DNA from: Trochalopteron elliotii
Lineage: Eukaryota > Chordata > Aves > Passeriformes > Leiothrichidae
Assembly (NCBI GenBank): GCA_024734555.1
Contig: JANPWX010000081.1
Location: forward strand, 1,084,452-1,148,451
Reading direction: 5' to 3'
DNA: 64,000 nucleotides
Shown: positions 13,303-26,694 of the stretch, one piece after another
Position numbering within the stretch: position 1 is the first letter of the stretch
Layout: each line of letters begins with the position of its first letter
The notes under the pieces: generated by a model
The model's input: the letters and a program-made list of their open reading frames with translations, nothing else
What the model was told of the DNA's origin: nothing
Databases searched by the model: none
Position numbers and translations under genes: made by a program

Positions 13303-13949
13303 TCTCTTGGTTTGGGGCAAATTTGGGAGAAAGCTCTGAAAATAGGATCCCTCTGGGAAGCAAACCCAAATGGCCCCTCCCCCTGAACCCGTCTGGGAAA
13401 AGAACTTCCTCGGAGAAAAGTGAAAAGAACTATTTATTCAACAAACAAAGTGCCCACAAGCGTAAAGAATGAATAATATGAAACAATAAAACCTTCCATT
13501 CTGGAGTGAGATGGCAAATTGAGAAAGTCTTTGCTGTGGGTGTAGTTCGACTTGGTCAGTCTCCTGTCAATCCCTCCGGAGGTCCAGGCCCTGCTGGGCC
13601 GCAGGTGTGAACTCCTGGTGCTCTTCTGGGTTTTTCAGTCCAGAGCGGGTTTAAACAGTCCCAAGAAAAAGGAAGAAAACAATCCAGGTAGCTTCTTTGC
13701 CTCAGCTAGCTAAACTAACTGAAAGCAAAAAAAGATTTCTGTCCTGCTGCCTCTCCAAGCCTCCGCTGAACACACAGAGTCCTGAAGAAGGAATGCAAAG
13801 GAGTGAAGGCTGTTTTCTCAAAACAAACTCTGTGCTTCTTCTTTCCCTGCTTTACTCTCAGAACTAGTCTTAAAGGTGCAGAACTCAATATACAGCACAC
13901 AGAGAACAGACTATTGGGAATACAAACATCGTAGAGTAACCCCAGGACA
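13303..13949 (-). mobile_element. Solo LTR, probably ERVL/class III
   Basis: A 647-bp element bounded by the 5-bp direct repeat CCACT. Its plus-strand ends are TC...CA, one substitution away from the canonical TG...CA. Read on the minus strand, it starts TGTCCTGGGGTTACTC, has a TATA-like GTTTAAAC at 13656-13649 about 295 bp in, and an AATAAA polyadenylation signal at 13438-13433, which is the U3-R-U5 order expected of an LTR. There is no internal retroviral sequence beside it, so it is a solo LTR formed by recombination between two LTRs. A 5-bp duplication is usual for ERVL-like elements, so that class is an inference. The mutated terminal dinucleotide suggests moderate age. Confidence 0.75.
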
Positions 13950-13954
13950 CCACT
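13950..13954 (+). repeat. Target-site duplication CCACT, right copy
   Basis: Exact repeat of 13298-13302, directly abutting the CA end of the LTR. Confidence 0.7.
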
Positions 13955-16900
13955 GCATCTTACAAGACCAGAAATGTCCATGACACTGTGCAGGTCTGAC
14001 ACAGCCTTTGTAAGAGTAGGCAGGTCCAGAAGCTGACAGCACTGCAGCATTTACCAGGCTCCATTGTGAACTGAAACTGAAACTCCAGGTTTTCTTGCAT
14101 AACTGGAGAATTGTGTGGAACTTAATTTTTCATATTCCTACTGGGGTGTGTGTCTTAAATTATGAGAAGGTACTTCAAAAATTAGTGTTTCAGTGGGAAT
14201 TGTGTGCTGTGCTCTCAGTCTGTTATGTTAAAAAATATGTTTAGAGACTTTCTGGGCTCCTGCTCTTCTTTCTAAACATCAGAAACAAAGAGGTTTTCAG
14301 ACAGGTGGAAGAGAAGGTAAAGATTTAGGAAGTGCAATGACTCAGGCCTTTCAGAGGCAGAGGAAGGAAAGAATGCATTTCCTCACCTTTATGAATATTT
14401 GTTGGATGAAAAAAATCTGACAGATAATAACAAGCCCTCTCCTTGCTTGTCTTTAGCATATCTCTGTGTGAGCTCCCCCTCTCATAACCATTTTGTATTC
14501 AATCACAGGAATGACTTTAGTAATGAACAAAGGCTGCACCACTCCTGTCACTGTCTGCTGATCCTTGTCATCTTCCTGCAGTGTGTGCTGAGCTGCCAGT
14601 TTAAGATAAAGCTCTATTATTCTAAATCACTGAAATGAGAGTGACACTGTACAGCATGAAAATGCACAAGAAGAAATTGTTTTAAACAAGCCTTATCTGT
14701 GAGAATTGAGGTGGCAGATCTATCCAGTTGTGTGTTAATATCAGTGTAAGTTAGTGAAGAGTGCAAAAGGTCTGTCTTTGAAGCCTTATGGTTGGCCTTA
14801 TCCCCTTTTGTTGTCAAAGAGTAGCGTGGCAGACTGTCATAACCTTCAGGCTTAGTTTAAAAAATAAAAAAACCTCATTGAAATAGCAGTAAAAATAAGG
14901 AGACAATATGCTCTCCTTCAGGGAATAAAGCTGTCTAGAAAACCATCAGTGAATTATTAACTGATGACTGAGAAAACTCAAGATTCTTGACTGACCTGGA
15001 CAAAAGCCATTGCTTTTAAATTATCTGCTTTATTCCTTCCTTTTCCTCTCCCATCCAGCTCTCACACTCCAGTCAAGTCTGTGGAACTGGAAAAAAAAGG
15101 TGAAACAGTCTAAATGTAATTTCAGAGTTCACTGATTTAGCTTCAGTTGTACCTCTGACTCTTGAAATGTTGTGAGGCTCTAAAAGGAGAAGACAGTATG
15201 GAGAGAATGGACATCATACTCAAAGGGACAGGATTTGTACAGTCTAAATGGAAGTCAAACGATGTGTATGAAAATGTGATAATAGCTCTTAAGCTGTAAG
15301 GGAAGAAAACTCATTTTCTTTTCAATAAACTTATCCTTAAAGTGTTACCAATCTGTATGTGGATGGCTTCTTATACAGAAAACAGATTTTATATACATAA
15401 GAAATGTGTTCTGTGTATGTGTGAATTCAATTGCTTCTGTTCCCATTAACCACTGCAGGTCAATGCTTTCAGATTCTATGATTCTATAGTTTGAGCTGTG
15501 GCATGAAATATGCAAAAGAAAATGCTTGGAGCTCATGCACCTCTACCTCTACAAAAATTGGTTTTGCTTCCAGAAACTGAGTAAAATAATAATGCTTTGT
15601 ATTGCTTTGATCTCTCTGGTGCTGCTCATTCTCATATTAAAGGAGAGGAAACTCTCTGTAGATCTACTATGTATTAAAAGACTATGTTTGGAAATGGTGA
15701 ACAATGTAAAACATTAAGGAATTGCTGCTGTTATTTGCATGTCAATGCTGAATATGGTTCTTTAGTTAGTGAAACTTTTATCTCCAGTTTGTCCTAGAGA
15801 GTCATATCTGAGAGCCTGGATACAAGTAGTTATAAAATTATTTAGATTACTTGACAATGAACATCACCTTTTGTAAGGTTATGCAACAGTCAGTTAAAAA
15901 AGAGCTAATAATTGCCTATGTTTTTAAATTTTATAGTATCTCCATTCTTTGGAAGATGAATCTGTAGTTCAGTAAAGTGTGCTTTTTCTTATATATAGCA
16001 TATCCTATGTGAAAGTGCATATTAGGTTTAATCAGTCTGCATATGCTGCAAACTGATTAATGTTTATAGAGCATTTTTATTCTGACCTCACATGGCTTAC
16101 GACTGCAGGAATTGAACAGGAATTCCTTGCAGTTGTACCCCCTCAGGAGGTCCTGCATTACTTGAAGGTAAAGGCAAAGACATTTACAGTCACACAGAAA
16201 TCCTGTAATTGTGCAGTGCCAGAAGAAAGGGAAGAAATATGAACAGTATGGTGGATGAAGAAAGAAATAAGACCAGCAGAAAGTGGTTTTGGGAATATGG
16301 TCAGAAGTACAGAAGACTTAGAAGCACAGATGACACAGACTAAGCAGGAACTATGGATGTCAGAAGAGGTTAGAGGAGAAGGAGACTATTCTATAAATAA
16401 TAAAGCACTGATGCTTGCAAGTAATGGAAATGTGGAGTTGTGAATAGTTTCATTGAAGAGTTGTCATATGTACTGGTAAAACTCATGTTGCCACTCCAGT
16501 AAATCTCTATTAGAGAAGTCAGCAGCTCTGTACTGCTACCTACTCCTGCCTTTTTGACATAAAGTCCACTGACCTGATTATTCAAGGTTAGGATGTTTCT
16601 ATGTTAACAAAGTCAACATTTTTTCATTTCACCTAAAACAGAGAAAAAGAAATGTAAATTTTATGTCCCTGAGTCTTTTTAAACAACATTAGGATTTCTT
16701 TTTACCATGAATGACTAAAATCTTACACTGCTCTAGAATACAGCCAAATGTGCAATCTTCAGTGTCTAATACCTGTATTCATCATGAAAAACTAATTCTG
16801 TTATATGTTTCCAAATCATTTTTGGATAAGAGCTAGCATTGATTTTGCAAGTTCCATTTACAGAGATTTGGAGAGCCTCACTGCTGAGGTGAGGCCATGT

Positions 16901-19900
16901 GTTGTGTGGTGCCTCTCACCTGCCTTCCTGCTCGAGAGCTTTGCAGGGAATACTTGCAGGGAACTCTGGTGGGGGCGGGAAGGGAACTGTAGGGAGGCCA
17001 GGTTGCTGCAAGTGGTGCTGCTGAAGACATGTCCTTAGGACACAGAAAGCATAACTAGGCTTTACTGGATCTCTCAGACAGCCATAGCCCAGCTCTAACA
17101 AATTTAGAGCGTTTGAACTAAAGTTCACCCATCACACTCACTCACCTGCAGGATTAAGGGACCTCACAACACTTTTTTGGGCATTTTTGTTTCTCAGCTG
17201 CTCCAGGCTGTTACAGGAGGTTCCATGGAAGCACATTTTCCAAGGGGACATGAGAGTGGATGAGGTCCTGGAAATGATGGATCATGAAGCATAGAATATT
17301 AATTTAAAACTGTTGTATTTGTCTGGAGATAGAATTTCTCCAGTATTTGTCAGAATTCATGCAGGAGATACTTTTTATTTGCTTTTTGTGCCTGTCAGGG
17401 AGAATTGGGGTAAGTACTTTTGTTCTTTGTGATGTTCCTGGTCACAGGAAGAGCAGCTGTCATGAATAGAAAAATATTTTTCTTCCTTTGCCTTTATAGA
17501 ATTGCTTCATGAAAAATACTTACCTCTGAGGAAAGATGCAAATTGTTCATCATGAATCTTAAAAAGAAGCAAAGGCAAACTTTATTTCTCAACAGACAAG
17601 GGAAAATAAGAATTTTGGGAAAACGCTGGAAAATATGAGAGTTCTACCTCAACACATACTACCTTTTAGTTCTTATTCTTCTATCTGACTGTATTGATTC
17701 TTATTTTCCACCTTTCTGTATACTCACCTTATATTGCTGTTTCAAGGTGAGGGATTTACTTTCTGTTGAATGCTATATAGCTTTTCCCAGTGAAGGCATT
17801 AATTTATTCCACATAGAGAGACATTGTCTCTTTAGTTTAATTTTCATTGAAATCTTTTGCTGTGTTATCAACACTAATCTGAAAGCTGAGTAAAATCAAT
17901 GTACACAGAAAATGAAATGATTTATTCAGTGCTTGTTCGATCTTATCAGTCATGTAAAGATTCTAACATACAAAGCAGATATATATCTGTTTCTTTCTCC
18001 TGTTTCCTTTCAGAAACTTAATTCCTGTCTTCTTGATACTATCATTTCATGCCTACAGAATGCAGAAAGAACATGTTTTTTGCTGGTTTATATGCTCTGC
18101 ATTCTCACTGAAACAGGTGGAATTCTGGCGATATTAGATTTGTATTGATAACTTTTGTATAGGAAAGTGTTAGAGAATATCTATAACGTGCTTGGAAATA
18201 ATTCTCAGTAATACAGTTTTTGATAACATGAAAATTTCATATGATTTCATGATCATTTCATTTTGTCTTTAGCACACCCTCAGTGTTATAAAATAAAAAA
18301 CTATAGTCTACTTCTCTATGCAAGAGAAATGTTCCCAGTTCTATTCTAGAAATGTGTGTACCCTTCAAGGAATACACATACTGGGACTGACTTACCCATG
18401 CTTATCCACTTGTATAATCTTTACTTGCACAAACAGTCCTGTTGAAGTTAAAACTCCCAGATACAACACAATTACTCACATGCTTTAAGGTTGCATGGAT
18501 CTTGACAATTGTATTCTGCCCCCCAGCTAAAGGTTTGCCTCAGCTTCATCTGATAAAACTTTCTAGCTGAGTGCACCCTTCTGTGAATATTTATTTTGAA
18601 AGCTGACAAGTGTATGGCTTAAGAAGTAGAGAGCCAATTATAGACTGCCACACAATTTTTATGAAAAAGCAAATCTATCTTGTTTTTAATATTATAACTC
18701 TCTTTTCAAAACTGTTGAGCTTTGCTGTTTACCTCACTTTACAGCATTTATTCTCAAGGAAGAAATGTCTGATTATAGATTTCTTGCTGATGGCAGGAGA
18801 AAGAAGAAGGAAGATGTGAATATTTTCAATACCGGTCTTAACAATGACTTTCGTTGTTGGGGCAAGAACTGAGGTCATTTTTGGCACTTAGCCCCAGACT
18901 GTTCTGCAACAGTACTCCGTCCCAGAGTAGACCTTACCAAAGAATTCTGCTCTCAAAACTGCAGGCAACTATTTGCAAAACAGTAGGGCCAGGGCTGAAT
19001 TTTCTAGTCTCTCAAGGACAATAGTAGGCTGGCTGCATTCTAGGTTATATTGTGTCGTGACTGCTGGGTACCAACTGTACATATACAGACAAACTGTACA
19101 CACAGAATTTGTTTTCCCTATGGTACTAATAATGATAAAACTTTCAAAGTGAATGGTGCACAATCTAGTGAATTATCTGGCTTGGCTTTGCTATGATAGG
19201 TGTCATAAATTGATTTTGCATGTCAATAGTGGCTATTAGCTAATTGCATAATCTGGCTTTTGGATGTGCTTCACATGCAGCCTTACATTTAAACAAGGCT
19301 TCCAGTTGAAGAAGAAATGAAGTTTCCTTTTTTTGTTCTCCTCCTTTGAATTACTTAACTACATAACCATATCCTTATCTTCCACTGAATGTAATTAAAT
19401 GATTATTAGAAAATTATTATGTCAAGAAGTCTTTGGGAAACAGTTACTCTTGTGAATGAGTGAGTGCATGTGTGTGTGAAGCAAAAAGGGAGTGATGCTG
19501 GGAGTGGGGGTGTATTCGTTGTTACTTGGACAAACTGAGTTAATGAGTGTTTTCCTGCAAATACCCAACTCTACAAAGCATTTCCCCTCAGAGTATTATT
19601 GTAATAAACGTTGTCCTTCGGGAGCTCCAATTCTCCATGCTGAATTTCTCTCCACGGTACAGTGGGATTTTTGGCAGGAGCTACAAGGAGCATATGGGAT
19701 CTCAGTATTAGACAGAGATGTGCAGTTGATGGAGAAAACCATTGTGCCCTTACCTTGCAAAGATGTGTTATCATGCATTGGAATGATGTTGGGATATCTG
19801 AACAATTCCAAAGTCAATTCCAAAAGAGCAGTACAGAAGTACATCAGTCAAAATGGTGTGGAAGCAGAATAATTAAGTCATTTACTATCCATTTATATTC

Positions 19901-22900
19901 TGTGAAGTCAGCTTATAGAACATCTGTGGTATTTGCACGGCCATTTGAATCAAATATGTATTCCTTCACTGTAAAAAGAGCATGTGCCTCTGCTCACACT
20001 CTGCTACAGAAATTTCTGCAGCTCCATGCAAGTGAGCAAAATAGGGCAAACTTATACCAGTAACACTATGACCCAAATACTTGCTAAGCTTGTGCACGTC
20101 ACCTCATTAGATGCAAACTTGCTGCTGTGGATTTTTAGTATCAGCTGGCTGCAGCATATTTTCAGTTATTTAGCCCGTGTGTCTGTTTAGCAGGCTGTAT
20201 AATTACTGCTGTATGTGTCAAGACTAAACTAAGGTGATAAGATCTTGTTCCCCTACTCCATCTCCCAAACAAGGAAAAAAACCCAGAACAACTCCGTTAC
20301 TTATCTTACATTGGTGCATATTTGCAACAACCTTTCAACCTAAGGTGAAATTGCCAGTTTACAAATAAAGACAATGGTGAAAAAGTGGCAGTCTTCTGCT
20401 CCGTGTCACATGTAACACGACCAACCTTCTCTTCTCTTTTGCAGTTCTGCTACCCACAAAATTAACTTAGCTTTCTGGGTGTGATAAAGCCCATCTGAAT
20501 TATTAGAGTTGCAATGTACTTTCCTCTGTAATTTAGAAGTGTTTTATTGCTCCAAACACTTTTTTTGAAAATAAATTGACAAATAAATGAAAACCTTCCA
20601 GCTGCTTATTTACTTCATGAAGAGTTTATTATAATAGTCAGAAAATTGACTATAACATGGGAACAAATACTGTATGAGGATAGTTCAGCTACATTGTTTA
20701 CACACATCAGGTCTCATTCACTTGGATTCATTTATTATTTGTTCAATATGAGCCCTTTATGGGTATTAAAAATAATTTGATACAGCTTTTTCTGTCTCAC
20801 TTGCATTAGACAGCTTGTAAAAGATAATTTGCAGAGCACTGTGGCCAGCAGAATTTCTTAAGCAGTCTTAGCATATTTCTTTTTTAATAAAAGCCAGACA
20901 CAAACTTCACCTAAGTAGTATTCCTGTCTTTGTAATGGTTGTAAGATTGAGCTCTCTCTGCTGTTAAAACTTCAGTTTGCCATAGACCTGCAAGAATAAA
21001 TTGAGAAAGATTATTTAGCTTTACTCCATTATTATTTCTCTATTTTTCTTTAAGAGAAGATAGGTGTGGCTACAGAATAGTCCTTTTCAGTGCTTTAATA
21101 AGGAATGGATAGAAAAGAAAGCAATGTAACTTTTAAAATAATGTAATTTTCCATGTTTCTACTTAGAAAAATTAGCATCACATTATAAATCTCAGAATAG
21201 CAACCTATTTGATGAGAAGTAAATGAAAGAAAAGGTTATATTTTGCAGACTGGACTTTAGTATGACAGGATGTTAACTTGTGAATGTCTAACATGTTGGA
21301 CAGAGACACATGGCACTGGGCAAAGGGCTGAAATAGCTTAAATGCTTGATTCTGTTCCTGATGAAGCTTTTCTCAACTAAATACCAGATAGTTAAATACA
21401 TAAATAAATAGTTATAAGCCTCCTGCCTCTATGACAAGTATATCCCTTCTTAAGGGATTTTACTCCTTTGGTCCATTTCCATTTCATCAATATTTCATGG
21501 AGCAGCATGGTTATTTTGGGCCACGTAGTACCAGGGATGTCAGTGTGGGGATAGAAGGATTTGGGGAGTACAGGAACAATTGTATTTGATAGAAATAAGT
21601 TCTAAGTAAGATAGCCAGAAATCAAGAAGACAACTGCTAGCCCAGGAGCTGGGAAACAGCTCTTCATTTACAAAAATCCACTGGAAATGTGTGTGGTTTA
21701 TTCCTCTAGGTTAGGAACCAACAAAGTTACTGGAGAATCTCATGGTCTATTGACCTTCAAAAATACTCAACCCTCATCAAAAAGTCTTAGTTTTTTAAAA
21801 GTAGGCAGGGAGATCTAACTATTTCAGCAGTATTTTAATTTTCTTGTCTCCTTGGGACAATACACAAGGAGAGGAGAAAGCAAATCTTTCTTGTTGAATT
21901 CCCATGTAAATGAAAGAACAAGGAAAACACTCAAGAAATTTTCTCCATGGTATTCTATAGAGAAATATATTTATTTTGGTGCCCTACCTACAAGAATATA
22001 TTACCCAGAGGTCACCAAAGAGGTGTCATTGGTGAAACATCTCAACTGCTGTACCATACCAAGCTAAGTATACTAAAGGCATATTTTTTTATTATTTTTA
22101 ATCTGCTGCAGAGGTGTAAAGACATATGATTTTCTTAGGGAAAAAAAGGAATTAACAAAATCAGATTTACTAGAAACTATTTATTCTTTGAAATGAACAG
22201 CTATTGTTAGTGTTGCCATAGATATTATACTTTAAAAAGACTAGTGTTTCCTCTCTGCATTGCATTTATTTTATTTTATTTCATAATCCTGTGAAAAGAA
22301 GCATTTTGAAAAAGTCTATGGAATGTCATGATTCCAACTGATCTCCTTTGTTTCTGTTATTAGATTAGATTTCTCCAGTCTCATACTTCTACAATAGCCC
22401 TTGAAAGAGTATGCAGCTGCTAGTATAAAAGTCAGACATTTTCTGTGTTAGGAGATTTTTCTCTGCTTTTATGAGAAGATGTGTATCTTTTAAACATTTG
22501 AAATCTGCTGCCAAGTACAGTTCGTAGTGTGAAGATAAATAATGTCATTAAACTAAAAAAACCCTTTTAATGATTGGTGGCCATTCAGTGGGCTTAGCAA
22601 TTTAAAGTAACACTTCCCTTGAAAAATCACCACAGTTACTCAAAGTTCTAAGCCCAACAATCATTTCAAGACAATGTGGCAGCATTCTTTTATAAAGTGT
22701 GTCACTGGTGATTTGCTGAAAGCTTAGCGCAGTAATTTTCATATTCTTTTTATTGCTATGTCGAAGAAGAAATACAAAATGTGATTTGGGTTGTTAAAAT
22801 GGCATAACATTATTTCAATTTAGCAGGGACTGTCTAGGAATAAGGCATGCCTTGGAGGTCATTCTTAATTCCCTTGAGGACAGTTGCTGCGAGCTGACAG

Positions 22901-23065
22901 ATTTATACTTTGCCAGCCCATTGTTTTGCCCTTTGTAATGGTGAAGGGAGAGATCAAGCAAATTCTTACTACAGAGTTTTTCTGTTCACTCCAGTTTTTA
23001 CTGTTTACTGTGTCTTTTACTGCTGAATACCAGCAAATTAAAGAGACTAGCACTTAGCTCATGTA
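13955..23065. other. Non-coding, no gene recognised
   Basis: About 9 kb of AT-rich sequence. The overlapping frames around 19492-20063 (up to 133 codons) are the longest here but have no splice context, no repeated composition and no motif I know. A trace of CR1-like ATTCTATGATTCTATA at 15473-15488 has no CR1 body upstream. No transposon is otherwise recognised. Confidence 0.5.
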
Positions 23066-23071
23066 CTTCTT
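23066..23071 (+). repeat. Target-site duplication CTTCTT, left copy
   Basis: This 6-bp sequence is repeated exactly at 23717-23722, flanking the LTR. Confidence 0.85.
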
Positions 23072-23716
23072 TGTCTTGGTTTGGAAAAAACAGGTGTCTG
23101 CCAGGGAAGAGCTGGAGCTTTCGTTGGAATGGAGAATGCAAACCCCCTCCCTCCAAATTATTATAATTTTGCGATTAAGGGCCTTCAAGGCAAAGATTTT
23201 CAAATAGGAATAACAGTTCTTAACTAAGAATATTTAAAAAAATACAAACATAGTAAAGCCGACAAACAATCAAAAAATCCTAGAAACAGACAGAGTCAGA
23301 ACATAACCTGACACCCTGTTGGTCAGGGTGTTGTTAGCAGTCCAGGTAAGTCCTGGGGTGACAGGTGTGGTTCTGTTGGAGCAGAGATGACCATGTAGAA
23401 GGGTCCAGTGGTGGTGAGATGGGTCCGGTCTCCTTCTGGGAAATTCAGTGAAAAACCAGGATACTTGGTGTTCTGAATCTCAGGTTTTACCCAGGTAGAA
23501 ATGCTTGGCTCCTCCCACTGTGTGGGGCATCTCCCAGTGGGATGATGTAATGATTTAAGTCACGTGGTGAGCCTTAATGGCCCATTAACAAGAGATATCC
23601 CCCTGGAGGGAGGATGGGCCATGGAAGAGATAAAGACACTGCCCCACCTGGATTAACAGCTGGCCTGTTAACAGAAGGCACCTGCCCCCTCTCCCCTGGA
23701 GTTAAAAGAAAAAACA
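23072..23716 (-). mobile_element. Solo LTR, probably ERVK-like (class II)
   Basis: A 645-bp element with perfect TG...CA ends (TGTCTTGGTTTGG at the left, GAAAAAACA at the right), enclosed by an exact 6-bp duplication, CTTCTT. It resembles a common songbird LTR family that I remember, including the segments GACACCCTGTTGGTCAGGG and CAGTGGTGGTGAGATGGG. Orientation is inferred as minus because the family's TATA box reads on that strand; here it is degenerate (GGGTAAAACC, about 23492-23483). A 6-bp duplication is usual for beta/alpha-type class II elements. No gag, pol or env remnant adjoins it, so it is a solo LTR. The intact ends suggest it is younger than the LTR at 13303. Confidence 0.88.
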
Positions 23717-23722
23717 CTTCTT
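23717..23722 (+). repeat. Target-site duplication CTTCTT, right copy
   Basis: Exact match to 23066-23071, directly after the terminal CA of the LTR. Confidence 0.85.
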
Positions 23723-25154
23723 CAACTGGTTTCAACAGATTGGGAAAACATGGTTTTGGTTATATATTGCAACTTAAGACATTATTTTATTTTAAACATA
23801 CATAGAAAATATTTTCTATCTAGAAATACCCAGAATAAATGTAATTTGTAATTTTTAATTGAAGAGATGGTCAATAAATCTTAAAGCACAGGAAAACAGG
23901 GAAACGCTCAATGCTAAAATGAATGAGTGATGACTATATATGAACTATTTTACCAGAAATTAGAACTAAATCTTTCTGTCATCCTAAATATGAATCAATA
24001 CAGTATTTATTAATTTTCATTTTAACAAGCAGGAATAGGAAAGAAAAGATTAAGATGTTAAGACGATAAATTAATAAAAAGAAACTTGCTTTTTTTATTG
24101 TTATTACTCTAAATGCAAAAATCTTACCTAAATTCTGGTCAAAATTTGTCAGTCAAACATGAATCTAAAAATCCTCTTCCATTTGTAGCAGAGAAGGTGT
24201 ACTCAGAATTATGCCACATATTAAAGGTAAGGTCAGAGTGCATTCTTGCTGATTCCATAGCACAGCCTGCAAAGAATGATGCACTGTAATGGATATTCCC
24301 TGCAAGGCTCAGCATATCCCTCCCCTTGGGCCCTTTTGTAATTTGATATCTCTTCTTTCCACACACATTTACTCACTTCTAGAATCTTAAAACACATTAG
24401 CATTTAATTACAGTTTTGGTGAATTTATTCTCTTGTCCACTCTGCTGTATCAGTCAAAATTTATTAGGTTGCTATTAAACACCAAAATTATGTTTATTCT
24501 AGTGCTTTCTAAAAAATGTAGATGCAATGGTAAACAGAGCATTCACACTTTTGTAACTACTTGATTTGTTTGAAGGGTCAGGGGTTGTTCAAAACAACAT
24601 TTTAGCAGAATTATTCAGGATTTTCCAAGTTTACTTTCCTAGAAGTCATATGCCCAAACACTGAAGCTTGTGCGAGCTTGAAAAGATTTTATTACTGTGA
24701 TCTTTTCTGGTTCAGATTCCTAAGTGACTCATTGTTCTTTGCTTAAAAATAAGTGATGCTGTTTGACAAATATATTTTTCTGTGAAAATAGAATCTCTAG
24801 ACAGGTTCTCAGAGAGATCCATACCTTGTTGGTTTTTTGCCTAAAGTATAAAAATCTAAAGGCATGGTGTCGCATCCCTTGTGAAGGTTAATTATTAAAT
24901 TTTATGAACTCCTTTCAGTCCCTCACAAGGGCTGTATTTCAGAATATACTAAAATAAGCTTTGCTTCTATTTTTCAGCCGTTGAATAGGCATGATGCTGG
25001 CAAATCTTTTTGTTCCAATTTTAGGTTTTTTAAAATTTTTCATTCTTTTCCTTTTTACCATTTTTTGTTTAGCTGTCAAAGAGTGTTTCCACTCTTTCCA
25101 AGTCTGCCCTTCATGTTCTGGGTAGAGTCTACCTTTATAGAAATCAACCTTTTT

Positions 25155-25200
25155 TTTAATATATTAAATAATAATATTAAATAATATTAAATAATAAACA
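25155..25200 (+). repeat. (ATTAAATA)n AT-rich simple repeat
   Basis: Imperfect repeats of ATTAAATAAT following a T-run. Low complexity. Confidence 0.8.
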
Positions 25201-26452
25201 TATTTATCTGGAGCAGTACTAAGCAACAGACCTATGAACTAGTGGCTTGAGAGTACATTGTTGGATCTGTATGAGCTGTAATGAGTGAAGGAAATATTTC
25301 CAGAAAAACATTAATGTGTACTGTTTAAATCTTTGTTTCTTTATCAGATTCTTGATTTTAGTGAAGAGTAGCAAACCTGGAAAACAAATGCATTTGAGAA
25401 CAATTAATTCCAAAATGTCATCATGACAAGAAAATAAATTATGAAGAAGTCCTTGAGTTTTTATGTCTATGCTCTCATCCAAAGTGAGAGTTGATTCTGG
25501 TGGAGTTTACACAGATGATGGTCTTCAGAGACTTTGGTCAGTGCTTCAGCTTCTAGGAACAAAACAGCAATTCTCATCTTCTTGGAAAAAAATTGCCTTT
25601 TAAAAAAGGGCAAAGGAAAACAAGAGAGATCTATTAATCCTTAAACTGGTCTCTTGGGTTCTAGTAAGTTCTTCGTAGTAAGATCCTCAGATTTGGTTTG
25701 GGAATGGTGGTGAGAGGATAACTCCTTTCAGTAATCTGGCTCCTTGTCTTGCCTGTTTTGGTAATCAAACTGTGCTGAGAGTAGGATTACAAACTGAAGC
25801 TCTTTTGTTTCAGACAATATCACACAAGCATCATCTGTTGTTAGGGAGATAGTCATCCAGGGAACAGTCATCAAAGATAGCATGATGTCTCTACCAAATT
25901 CAAGCCATAAACACTGTTCTATTGAAAGCAGAATGGTCCCTTCTCATTTTATTTTAAGCTACACTAGCAGCTGCTGTAATACATAAAACAGCTAAATTAT
26001 TTCAAAACAGCATTAATGAATTTAAATGAGACCTGCAGTCTGCTCTTCTTCAGTCCAAACTTTCAGCTACTTGGGATGAATAGGGACTACAATTTGAAGG
26101 ATGTCATCCCTGTTATCTAAAAAAACTCCCATTGGGAATTCTATATGTTCATAAATGATGGAGAATTAGCCTTGTTGAGAAAATTGTCAACCAACTCATT
26201 CTTAACTGGCAGCAGACAGAGGAAGGACTTTCTTGACTGTAATACTGATATTTTCCACAATGGGGAGACAAAATTATTACCAATATGATGAACCAGAGAA
26301 GATAATATGTGGACACCGTTGCAGAGCTTCCATTTAAGGTACAGTTTAGAAGAAGAGATGCATGAAATATTCCAGCTAAGGTAAACCCAACAAACAAATC
26401 TTGTATATTTAATTTTGACTATATATTTTTAATAATTCAGTAGGAAATATGT

Positions 26453-26491
26453 CAGTAAAGTATTACAGTAAAGTATTGCAGTAAAGTTTTT
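26453..26491 (+). repeat. 13-bp tandem repeat, three copies
   Basis: The unit CAGTAAAGTATTA occurs at 26453, 26466 and 26479, with one change in the second copy and more at the end of the third. Confidence 0.85.
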
Positions 26492-26625
26492 GTAGCTTAT
26501 TTTCATTGTAAGTATTGACATGTGCCAGTACTTCTTATAACAGCAACAACTTTAGGTAGGTCACAGTCTCTGTTCCCTGTCTAAATACGTGTTTAGATTG
26601 GGAGACATGGATTTGATGGATGGAG

Positions 26626-26680
26626 CACTTGGTGAATAAGGACTTGGTGAGTAAGGTGAATAAGGAATAAGGTGAATATA
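26626..26680 (+). repeat. Short ACTTGGTGAATAAGG-type repeats
   Basis: ACTTGGTGAATAAGG is followed by ACTTGGTGAGTAAGG and then further GGTGAATAA copies, ending just before the CR1 fragment begins. Confidence 0.7.
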
Positions 26681-26694
26681 TTGGTGCAAAAGGA

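Larger units (their letters stand above)
23723..26694. other. Non-coding, AT-rich
   Basis: No gene or transposon recognised. It contains an ATTAA/TAATA-rich patch at about 25155-25200 and the short tandem repeats listed separately at 26453 and 26626. Confidence 0.5.

Noticed and set aside
15471..15488. CR1-like terminal octamer ATTCTATG repeats
   Set aside because: Too short, and no CR1 body precedes it.
19492..20190. Cluster of overlapping 67-133-codon frames on both strands
   Set aside because: No splice sites, no motif, and several frames open at once suggest chance.
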